NCBI GenBank assembly: GCA_027063585.1
Contig: JAMORM010000008.1
Coordinates: 1-13,008, forward strand
Reading direction: 5' to 3'
Origin: Sulfurimonas sp.
Lineage (GTDB): Bacteria; Campylobacterota; Campylobacteria; Campylobacterales; Sulfurimonadaceae
DNA length: 13,008 nucleotides
Shown here: piece by piece, positions 6,747 to 12,422 of the stretch
Position numbering within the stretch: position 1 is the first letter of the stretch
Layout: every line of letters starts with the position of its first letter
Notes under the pieces: generated by a model
What the model was told of the DNA's origin: nothing
What the model saw: only the letters and a program-made list of their open reading frames with translations
The model's database searches: none
Program-made: the position numbers and the translations under genes

Positions 6747-7585
6747 GTGAAAAAATATTTTTATGTTCCATTTGCAACATAAACAGCGGTACATGTAAAG
6801 AAGACTGCAAGTTTTGTTCGCAGAGCGTACGCTACAAGGCAGATATAGAACGCTACAAACAAAAACCTATGGATATAATCTGCCAAGAAGCCGTGCAGGC
6901 AAGAGACAACGGTGCCCTCGGTTTTTGTCTCGTTACCGCCGACAAAGGTTTGAATGATAAAACCTTGAAATTTGTCTGCAATGTTGCAAAAGAGGTGCAA
7001 AAAGTAGCGCCTGAGCTGCGTTTGATTGCATGTAACGGTACGGCGAGTGTTGAGCAACTGCTTGTCTTAAAAGAAGCGGGTATCAAAGCCTACAATCACA
7101 ACCTTGAGACGAGTGAAGCCTTTTATCCTCAGATTTGTACGACACATCCATGGAGCGAACGCTATGAGACCTGCCAAAATGTCAATGAAGCCGGTTTGGT
7201 CCTAATAAGTGGCGGAATTTTTGGGCTGGGTGAATCACAAGAAGACAGAATTTCTATGCTCGCCTCACTTAAATCACTCAATCCAACTTCTGTACCTATT
7301 AATTTTTACCATCATAATACAGCGCTTGAACTCAAGCCAAATCCCTTAACGACAGATGAAGCGCTCACACTGATAAGACTCACAAAAGAGACACTTTGCG
7401 ATGCTGATAGAATTATGGTTGCAGGCGGTCGTGAGCTTATGTTTGGATCGCGTCAGGCGGAGATTTTTGAAAACGGTGCAAATTCTATTGTTATAGGAAA
7501 CTACCTGACAACAAAAGGTCGAGTAATGAGTCAAGATTTAGAGATGCTCAAAGCACTCGGTCTTAATGTAGCAAAAAACGTATAA
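6743..7585 (+). CDS. bioB: Biotin synthase, short Campylobacterota type, lacking one canonical [2Fe-2S] cysteine
   Basis: BioB is a radical-SAM enzyme that inserts sulfur into dethiobiotin to make biotin. The protein has 280 residues, shorter than the 346-residue E. coli enzyme but normal for Helicobacter-type BioB. The radical-SAM [4Fe-4S] motif is Cys18-x3-Cys22-x2-Cys25 (TCKEDCKFCSQS). YNHNLETS (117-124) and SGGIFGLGE (156-164) are typical. The [2Fe-2S] ligands of E. coli (Cys97, Cys128, Cys188, Arg260) align with Cys62 (GFCLVT), Cys97 (IACNGT), Ile155 (VLISGG) and Arg230 (AGGRELM). The third cysteine is therefore replaced by an ATA-coded isoleucine. The GTG start overlaps the previous stop by 4 nt (GTGA), supporting coupling. 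The antiporter gene follows after 26 nt. No other biotin genes are in the window. Identity is secure; the sulfur-donor cluster is in question. Confidence 0.93.
   Translation: MSEKIFLCSICNINSGTCKEDCKFCSQSVRYKADIERYKQKPMDIICQEAVQARDNGALGFCLVTADKGLNDKTLKFVCNVAKEVQKVAPELRLIACNGTASVEQLLVLKEAGIKAYNHNLETSEAFYPQICTTHPWSERYETCQNVNEAGLVLISGGIFGLGESQEDRISMLASLKSLNPTSVPINFYHHNTALELKPNPLTTDEALTLIRLTKETLCDADRIMVAGGRELMFGSRQAEIFENGANSIVIGNYLTTKGRVMSQDLEMLKALGLNVAKNV
6790..6799 (+). repeat. TACATGTAAA motif, copy 1 (in bioB)
   Basis: Exact 10-mer with palindromic core TACATGTA. It is read in frame as Thr-Cys-Lys and includes Cys18 of the radical-SAM motif. Confidence 0.5.
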
Positions 7586-7611
7586 ATCATTTTACGAAAG
7601 AGGAATATTTT

Positions 7612-8781
7612 ATGAGTGACAATACAGTTCTGATTATAACCATATCACTCATTATAATATTTTCCCCTTTTATTGCCAGATTTTTACGTCTGCCGACAAC
7701 GCCTATTGAGATTATTTTAGGCTCTTTGCTGGGATATATCGGCTTTTTACATGATGAACATCTTTTTGATTTAGTAGCCGAGTTTGGATTTTTATACCTA
7801 ATGTTTATAGCCGGAACGGAGATTAATTTAAAAAATGTCCTCAAAACACCTGTAACAATTATGAAAAAAGCTGTTGTCTATCTTATCCTGCTGTATACTT
7901 TTTCTATTGCCTTCTCTATGCAGTTTGATTTGGGCAAAATTTTTATCGTTTTACTGCCGCTTATCTCTGTCGGACTGGTTGCCTCACTTGCAAAAGAGTA
8001 TGGAAAAACTCCTTGGTTAAACCTCTCAATGACAGTCGGCGGTATAGGAGAAGTTGCCAGCATTGTAATACTCACCATCACGTCAGCAGCGCTCAAATCC
8101 GGATTTGGATTGGGACTCTTTCAAACCATTATGGCTCTTTTGGCATTTATACTTTTTATGTTTCTTCTTTTTCGCTCCATGCAGCTACTGTTTTGGTGGT
8201 TTCCCAAAGTTGCCGTCGCCTTGATGCCGCACGATGACAATAAAGAGCAGGACATTCGTCTCTCAATGGGTATATTCTTTTTACTTGTAGGCGCCATGCT
8301 TTTTTTACATCTTGAACTTGCTTTTGGCGCATTTTTAGCGGGTATATTTATTCCGACTTTTTTTGAACATAAACACGAGCTGCCTGAGAAACTTGCATCT
8401 TTTGGCTTTGGGTTTTTAATACCTATCTTTTTTATTCACATTGGAAGCTCTTTTAATCTTGATGCTCTTTTAATAAACGGGCTTATAGAAGAAGCGGTAA
8501 TTATCACTGTTGTTATGGTTTTAATGCGTTTGTTTGCTTCTATGGTTTTTGTAAAAGAGCTCGGTCTTGTTGATACTATTTTATTCAGCCTTTCCCACTC
8601 TATGCCTCTGACACTACTCATCGCAATGGCAACCCTTGCATACAGTGCCAACTCTATAGACAAACTACATTACTATGCATTTATTCTCGCGGCTCTGTTT
8701 CAGGTAATAAGTGTTATGATTGTCATAAAAATAATAAATATTTACAAAAGTAAAAAGTCCTTGCAGTCTCAAAAACTTTAG
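7612..8781 (+). CDS. CPA2-type cation/proton antiporter (Kef/NapA-like), membrane domain only
   Basis: This 389-residue inner-membrane protein has about 10-12 hydrophobic segments, from residue 5 to about 376. It matches the Na+/H+ exchanger fold of the CPA2 family, which exchanges Na+ or K+ for protons. Visible family features are LRLPTTPIEIILGSLLG (25-41), FLYLMFIAGTEINL (60-73), GGIGEVASIVIL (143-154) in the helix where these transporters usually carry the ion-binding acidic residue (Glu147 is the candidate), AFGAFLAGIFIP (237-248) and LIPIFFIHIGSSFNLD (269-284). No C-terminal TrkA-N/RCK domain is present, unlike KefB/KefC; the protein ends in a short Lys-rich tail. The start is ATG with AGAGGAA upstream, 26 nt after bioB, so cotranscription is likely. 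The stop codon lies within the first palindrome of a REP-like cluster. Ion specificity cannot be read from sequence. Confidence 0.9.
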   Translation: MSDNTVLIITISLIIIFSPFIARFLRLPTTPIEIILGSLLGYIGFLHDEHLFDLVAEFGFLYLMFIAGTEINLKNVLKTPVTIMKKAVVYLILLYTFSIAFSMQFDLGKIFIVLLPLISVGLVASLAKEYGKTPWLNLSMTVGGIGEVASIVILTITSAALKSGFGLGLFQTIMALLAFILFMFLLFRSMQLLFWWFPKVAVALMPHDDNKEQDIRLSMGIFFLLVGAMLFLHLELAFGAFLAGIFIPTFFEHKHELPEKLASFGFGFLIPIFFIHIGSSFNLDALLINGLIEEAVIITVVMVLMRLFASMVFVKELGLVDTILFSLSHSMPLTLLIAMATLAYSANSIDKLHYYAFILAALFQVISVMIVIKIINIYKSKKSLQSQKL

Positions 8782-8853
8782 TTTTTGTAGCTTTAGGGGG
8801 TTGTAGGGACTTTAGTCCCTGCCATTATAATGGGCTTTGCTCATTATAATGGG
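8770..8853. repeat. Composite palindrome cluster (second REP-like family)
   Basis: Three stem-loops lie in tandem. CAAAAACT-TT-AGTTTTTG (8770-8787) contains the antiporter stop. AGGGACT-TT-AGTCCCT (8805-8820) has a GTAG head (8803-8806). ATTATAATGGGC-TTT-GCTCATTATAAT (8824-8850) has one G-T pair. CTTTAG occurs three times (8776, 8791, 8810), GTAG twice, and CATTATAATGGG twice as a direct repeat (8823, 8842). A GTAG head followed by an imperfect palindrome is a hallmark of REP elements. This fills most of the gap between the antiporter and the AMMECR1 gene. Confidence 0.75.
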
Positions 8854-8885
8854 TAACATCAAAAAAAAGAGCAAAGGAGTATGTA

Positions 8886-9245
8886 ATGGGACGTTCGGTT
8901 TTACTGCAACTCTCACGCGACTCCATACAAGAAGTACTTCAGGCACAAAATTCCATCAACAAGCAAGCTCTTTTAGACAAACATCCTTTGTTACATCAAG
9001 CCATAAAAACAACCATAAATCTCTACTTAAATGATAAACTTCGCGGTTCTTATACAAATAAAGAGAATCTCTCTTTGGCTAATGCCATCATAATCGGAGC
9101 AAAAAAAGCGGCATTTGAAGACCCTGCTTTTGCGCCCCTCTCCACTTCAGAGTATCTGCATTGTGAAATTGAACTCATCCTTGATACACCAGAAGGTATT
9201 ATAAGTGAAAAAGACCCTGCGATTTTGTCCCAGACAAGGAGTTAA
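8886..9245 (+). CDS. Short AMMECR1-domain-like protein of unknown function
   Basis: This 119-residue protein resembles the N-terminal part of the AMMECR1 domain (about 180-200 residues in bacteria). The opening LLQLSRDSIQEVL (6-18), KLRGSYTN (51-58) at the place of the family LRGCIG motif, and AAFEDPAFAPLSTSEYLHCEIELIL (two parts, 75-83 and 84-99) fit the family pattern, in which the last block usually reads AAFEDPRFPPL...LEIEVSVL. The central Cys is Ser, and the C-terminal half of the domain is missing. The family has no settled biochemical role; in some genomes it is linked with Memo-like and radical-SAM proteins, neither of which is next to this gene (the nearby BioB is a biotin enzyme). 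The start is ATG at 8886 with strong AAAGGAG at 8872-8878. The 3' end overlaps the convergent flavoprotein gene by 4 nt. No signal peptide or membrane segment is seen. Confidence 0.7.
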   Translation: MGRSVLLQLSRDSIQEVLQAQNSINKQALLDKHPLLHQAIKTTINLYLNDKLRGSYTNKENLSLANAIIIGAKKAAFEDPAFAPLSTSEYLHCEIELILDTPEGIISEKDPAILSQTRS

Positions 9246-10207
9246 TCCTTACAGTTTTTACATCCGCCTTTTATATAACAGGCTATTTCATACCCTTGAT
9301 TCAGTCCAAGTGCTATACTTCCGCCACTCTCTTGTGTAATATCTCCTGCGACAAAAAGACCTTTGATGTTTGTTTCATAATGTTCATCATATTTTGGCTT
9401 CCCATCCTCTTCTTCTATACCCGAACTTGCCAAAAATGCACTTGGTGTTGTTCCGCCGATAGCATAAATGACTCTATCAAATATTTCCGGCTCAATCTCA
9501 TTAAAAAGCACTTTGACTCTGCCGTTATCATCTTCGAGACCGTCAATATTTACACCTAAAATCGGTCGCACTTCGTTATGCGCTATGGCATTGGCAATAT
9601 TTCTTTGATTTAAAGGATTTGCGCGGCGAAAAGTTTCTCTTCTGTAGCAGATTGCAACTTCATTTCTACCGACTAAATCCACGGCATATTCTACAGCACT
9701 GTCTCCACCGCCTACAATAAGAACCTTTTCACCATCTTGACACTCATCAAGGGTATAATTTACTTTCTTCTTGATACTTGGAGGTATTTTATAGCTTGGT
9801 TTATTCGGCTTGCCCATACGTCCTATCGTGATAACCACGCGCTTGGCTTTAACACTACCGCCGGCAATATTGACATTGAAATACTCATCTTTTTTTTCTA
9901 TAGAGGTAACTTCTACCTGTGTTTTTAACTCAATATTATGATTTTCTATCAGTTCATCAAAAAGATCCAATGTTGTCTCTTTCGTTCCATCAACAAAAAC
10001 AATGCGACCATTCAGTTCAACTTTTTGCCCTTTCCATTCTAAATCTACACGTTTGTTATCTTTATAATATTTACGTATCGTAGAGTTATGATTTACATCT
10101 TTTTCCAAAACTACAATATCATCTATACCCTGCAGATAACTCTCAACTGCAGCAGCAAGTCCTGCAGGTCCAGCACCGACAATAGCCAAATTATAAATTT
10201 TTTCCAT
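9242..10207 (-). CDS. NAD(P)H-dependent flavoprotein reductase, YpdA / type-2 ferredoxin-NADP reductase-like
   Basis: This 321-residue cytoplasmic two-dinucleotide-binding-domain flavoprotein has an FAD-site GAGPAG (11-16) with VVLEK at strand 2, an NAD(P)-site VGGGDSAVEYA (165-175), and the second FAD motif FVAGD (285-289). It resembles thioredoxin reductase in fold but lacks the CxxC pair in the NADP domain, so it is better placed with YpdA/bacillithiol-disulfide reductase or ferredoxin/flavodoxin-NADP reductases. A CKNC pair (Cys316, Cys319) sits at the extreme C-terminus, within six residues of the end. The gene lies 58 nt downstream of msrA on the same strand; the gap holds AT-rich sequence (TATATAAA) that could be its own promoter, plus a TACATGTAAA copy. 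It overlaps the AMMECR1 gene tail-to-tail. The electron acceptor is unknown. Confidence 0.82.
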   Translation of the reverse strand: MEKIYNLAIVGAGPAGLAAAVESYLQGIDDIVVLEKDVNHNSTIRKYYKDNKRVDLEWKGQKVELNGRIVFVDGTKETTLDLFDELIENHNIELKTQVEVTSIEKKDEYFNVNIAGGSVKAKRVVITIGRMGKPNKPSYKIPPSIKKKVNYTLDECQDGEKVLIVGGGDSAVEYAVDLVGRNEVAICYRRETFRRANPLNQRNIANAIAHNEVRPILGVNIDGLEDDNGRVKVLFNEIEPEIFDRVIYAIGGTTPSAFLASSGIEEEDGKPKYDEHYETNIKGLFVAGDITQESGGSIALGLNQGYEIACYIKGGCKNCKD

Positions 10208-10244
10208 AAAAACAACCTTTAGGACACAAAGCGCCCTTTATATA

Positions 10245-10254
10245 TTTACATGTA
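10245..10254 (-). repeat. TACATGTAAA motif, copy 2 (msrA-flavoprotein gap)
   Basis: Exact 10-mer on the minus strand in the only non-coding location of the five. It is next to a TATATAAA stretch 38 nt upstream of the flavoprotein ATG. Confidence 0.5.
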
Positions 10255-10265
10255 GTTTAGCACAC

Positions 10266-10793
10266 TTAAGCTAACTTGTCAGAAAACTTTGTCATAAATT
10301 TTTGTAGTTTTGGAGCAATAATAACCTGACAATAGCCTTGAGAGCTGTTAAGATTGTAGTAATTCTGATGGTAAGGCTCTGCCGGATAAACTTCAGGAAG
10401 TGGACTGATTTCAGTAACTATCTTGTTTGAATATTCCTGCTGATGTTTTGCAACAGCCTCTTGTATAACTTTTTTTTGTTCTTCATCGGCGTAATAAATT
10501 ACAGAACGATATTGTGTCCCTTTATCGGCGCCTTGGGCATTGAGCATAGTCGGGTCGTGAATTTCAAAAAATATATCTAAAAGTTCACTCAGACTGATAA
10601 CATCTGCGTCATAAGTAATATCTACGATTTCCGCATGCCCCGTTGCCCCTGAACAGACATTTTCATAACTGGGATTTGCTCTTGCTCCGCCGGCATATCC
10701 GCTCACAGCAGAAATTACACCTTTGACATTTCTATATACCGCTTCTATACACCAAAAACACCCACCCCCTAATACAATTCGTTCTTTTTTCAT
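10266..10793 (-). CDS. msrA: Peptide-methionine (S)-S-oxide reductase
   Basis: MsrA repairs oxidised protein methionine (S-sulfoxide) using thioredoxin-type electrons. The 175-residue protein is the usual length for a single-domain cytoplasmic MsrA. The active site GGCFWC is at 10-15, with Cys12 as catalytic nucleophile. Further family blocks are SGYAGG (31-36), GHAEIVDITYD (52-62), FFEIHDPT (75-82) and GTQYRS (92-97). Cys155 in GYCQV is the probable resolving cysteine; Cys15 and Cys47 are extra. No MsrB domain is fused. The start codon is 13 nt after the panE-like stop, and its ribosome site (AAGGA) overlaps that stop codon, so the two genes are very likely cotranscribed. The flavoprotein reductase downstream may supply reducing power, which is inference. 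Confidence 0.96.
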   Translation of the reverse strand: MKKERIVLGGGCFWCIEAVYRNVKGVISAVSGYAGGARANPSYENVCSGATGHAEIVDITYDADVISLSELLDIFFEIHDPTMLNAQGADKGTQYRSVIYYADEEQKKVIQEAVAKHQQEYSNKIVTEISPLPEVYPAEPYHQNYYNLNSSQGYCQVIIAPKLQKFMTKFSDKLA

Positions 10794-10806
10794 AACTTGT
10801 AATTCC

Positions 10807-11667
10807 TTATGCTCTCTTTTTTAGCTCATTATAGAGTTTTTGCATAAAAGGCTTTTGAACATATCCACTTAAATTTTCAAGCTCAGTTTTTTTACCGTTT
10901 TTAAAATCAAGATACATAGACGTTGAAGAATCATAAGGCACCTTGCTTGCCGTGGCTAAAGACTTTTGTACCTCATCAAATATATCTATGCCCTCTTTCT
11001 CTTTTGCAAATTCAGCGATCTCTGTTAAAAGTTTTTTTGCCTCATCATAATGTTTTTCATATATAGCACCTATGGTTGTATTGTAGTAGGCTGTAAGTGT
11101 TGCGAAGGCTGCTATAAATATATACTTTTTATAGAGTGCTTCTTTGATATTTTGCGGAGTTTTATAGCGTAAAGAAGCTCTCTCAAATATACCTGCCACA
11201 GTTTGAACTGCCTCGACATCCTCCCCTCCAAACAGTGCCGCAAAAACTTTGCCTTTTTTGCGAATTACACCGGGAGCTTCTCTATGTGCAAGTATATATA
11301 TACAAGCATCCAGCACTCTGGCATCACAACATTCTCTGAGTATATCGCCGTTATTGACCCCGTTTGAAAAAGAGAGCAAAATTGAGTTTGCATCTATATG
11401 CTTTTGCAATGCCTTGCATGCATCTGCTAAATCATAACTTTTCGTACAAAACATAACCACGTCAAAATAGCCCTCTGCTTCATCAAAATTCTTTACATGT
11501 AAAGGCGTACTCCACTCTTTTTCATCTTCTTTGATTCTAATACCGTCTTTTTGTATAGCTTTCAAGTGCGCTCCCCGCGCAAAACCCACTACATCCAAAC
11601 CACTCTTTGCGAATGATGCCGCCAAATATCCGCCAACACCGCCTAAACCTACTATTGCAATTCTCAT
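10807..11667 (-). CDS. panE: Ketopantoate reductase family protein (2-dehydropantoate 2-reductase)
   Basis: This protein belongs to the ApbA/PanE family, which reduces 2-dehydropantoate to pantoate with NADPH for pantothenate/CoA synthesis. The nucleotide motif is IVGLGGVGGY (Gly7, Gly9, Gly12). SFSNGVNN carries the Asn (about 102) matching E. coli Asn98. YKKYIFIAAFATLTA (from about 179) carries the Lys matching Lys176. SSTSMYLDFKNGKKTELENL (from about 247) carries the Glu (about 262) matching Glu256. The ATG at 11667 is preferred (286 residues, MRIAIVG start, AAGAAGAG upstream); an in-frame ATG at 11694 would add nine residues, MILNKKKSI, unusual for the family. It is first in a minus-strand run with msrA and the flavoprotein. 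Family paralogues with other 2-oxoacid substrates exist, so pantoate is likely but not proven. Confidence 0.8.
   Translation of the reverse strand: MRIAIVGLGGVGGYLAASFAKSGLDVVGFARGAHLKAIQKDGIRIKEDEKEWSTPLHVKNFDEAEGYFDVVMFCTKSYDLADACKALQKHIDANSILLSFSNGVNNGDILRECCDARVLDACIYILAHREAPGVIRKKGKVFAALFGGEDVEAVQTVAGIFERASLRYKTPQNIKEALYKKYIFIAAFATLTAYYNTTIGAIYEKHYDEAKKLLTEIAEFAKEKEGIDIFDEVQKSLATASKVPYDSSTSMYLDFKNGKKTELENLSGYVQKPFMQKLYNELKKRA
11492..11503. repeat. TACATGTAAA motif, copy 3, full palindrome (in panE-like gene)
   Basis: Perfect 12-bp palindrome TTTACATGTAAA, read on the minus strand within Leu-His-Val-Lys codons. Confidence 0.5.
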
Positions 11668-11711
11668 AATACTCTTCTTTTTATTTAATATCATCTAACC
11701 TTGCCCTTAAA

Positions 11712-11771
11712 CTTTTAAGCAATTCAGACCAAGTTGAAACCTGGTTTTTGAAAGACTCTTAAGCTTAAAAG
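11712..11771. repeat. 9-bp inverted repeat enclosing the degenerate REP copy
   Basis: CTTTTAAGC (11712-11720) and GCTTAAAAG (11763-11771) are exact reverse complements, 42 nt apart, bracketing REP-like copy 4. They lie between the divergent panE-like and methyltransferase genes. They may extend the folded structure or form an operator; neither is shown. Confidence 0.45.
11727..11758 (+). repeat. Degenerate REP-like repeat, copy 4
   Basis: The core ACCAAGTTGAAACCTGGT (about 11728-11745) followed by TTTTGAAAGACTC aligns with copies 1 and 3 after topA (same palindrome, same TTCCGAAGAGCC-type tail). The outer pair is A-T here against C-G and G-C in the other copies, so pairing is preserved; one inner pair (A-C) is broken. 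It indicates the repeat family is dispersed rather than local to topA. Confidence 0.55.
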
Positions 11772-11812
11772 ACGCATAGCCTAAACTACAGAAAAAAATT
11801 TATTTTTTATTA

Positions 11813-11818
11813 TATAAT
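11813..11818 (+). promoter_or_regulatory. Probable sigma70 -10 box for the methyltransferase-asnB unit
   Basis: A perfect TATAAT sits in an AT-rich run 22 nt before the methyltransferase ATG, leaving a leader of about 16 nt that includes AAAGGAG (11830-11836). No good -35 is seen, which is usual in Campylobacterota, whose vegetative promoters rely on the -10 and upstream T-rich periodicity; a T-rich tract lies at 11799-11808. Confidence 0.6.
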
Positions 11819-11840
11819 AGCATTAATAAAAAGGAGCCTT

Positions 11841-12422
11841 ATGCCGAGAATTGACAATGAAAAATTTTATCTGGCAGCACTCAAAAAGCATGGCATAACT
11901 TCACGTGGGCTTAACTGGTCATCAGATGCACATCAATACATCCGTTTTGAAAAGATCTTAGAACTTATGCAAGACGATCTTAAAGATATATCCATTGGTG
12001 ATGCAGGCTGTGGTTTTGGAGATTTTTATATCTATCTTCAAGACAGCGATATCCATATCAATAAATATACCGGCATAGATTCTCTTAATACAATATGTGA
12101 AATTGCCACAAAAAAAACAGAATGTGAAATTATACATGCAGATATAATAAAAGAAGCACTTCCTGTGGCAGATTATTATGTCTGCAGCGGCGCTTTAAAT
12201 ATTTTAACCCCTTTTGAGACGGAGCTTTTTATACGAAACTGTTTTGAATCGTCAAACAAAGGCTTTATTTTCAATGCTCTGTACGGCGACAAAGAGAGCG
12301 ATATTTATAATTATATCAATATGAAAACAATTCACTCTCTCGCAAGTAGTTTACATGTAAAGCATATCCGTTTTGCAGAGGGCTACCTAGAACATGACAT
12401 CACAGTAGGATTTTTCAAATAA
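11841..12422 (+). CDS. Class I SAM-dependent methyltransferase, substrate unknown
   Basis: This 193-residue soluble protein has a Rossmann-type methyltransferase fold. Motif I is IGDAGCGFGDF (52-62), the SAM-binding glycine loop. YTGIDSLN (76-83) gives the acidic residue Asp80 expected to hold the ribose. HADI (99-102) fits motif III, and DYYVCSGALNILTPFE (111-126) lies at the motif IV region. The first 40 residues (MPRIDNEKFY, then HQYIRFEKIL) form a helical lead-in. The start is ATG with AAAGGAG 4 nt upstream and a TATAAT box before it. The stop overlaps the asnB ATG by 1 nt (TAATG), so the two are translationally coupled. The pairing does not identify the substrate; a small-molecule or amino-acid-related role is only a guess. 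Confidence 0.85.
   Translation: MPRIDNEKFYLAALKKHGITSRGLNWSSDAHQYIRFEKILELMQDDLKDISIGDAGCGFGDFYIYLQDSDIHINKYTGIDSLNTICEIATKKTECEIIHADIIKEALPVADYYVCSGALNILTPFETELFIRNCFESSNKGFIFNALYGDKESDIYNYINMKTIHSLASSLHVKHIRFAEGYLEHDITVGFFK
12350..12361. repeat. TACATGTAAA motif, copy 4, full palindrome (in methyltransferase gene)
   Basis: Perfect 12-bp palindrome TTTACATGTAAA, again spanning Leu-His-Val-Lys codons, in an unrelated protein. Confidence 0.5.

Noticed and set aside
8845..8850. TATAAT as a promoter for the AMMECR1-like gene
   Set aside because: The box is part of a duplicated palindromic unit (CATTATAATGGG) and there is no -35-like sequence; its presence is explained by the repeat.
6743..9245. 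An AMMECR1-Memo-radical SAM type system formed by bioB and the AMMECR1-like gene
   Set aside because: The radical-SAM gene here is clearly BioB, an antiporter gene separates the two, and no Memo-like protein is present.
9242..10207. Annotation as thioredoxin reductase (trxB)
   Set aside because: The active-site CxxC expected just before the second Rossmann motif region is absent; only a C-terminal CKNC is present.
11668..11694. Nine-residue N-terminal extension of the panE-like protein
   Set aside because: The family begins at MRIAIVG and a closer ribosome site precedes the ATG at 11667; the extension MILNKKKSI precedes the first beta strand without need.
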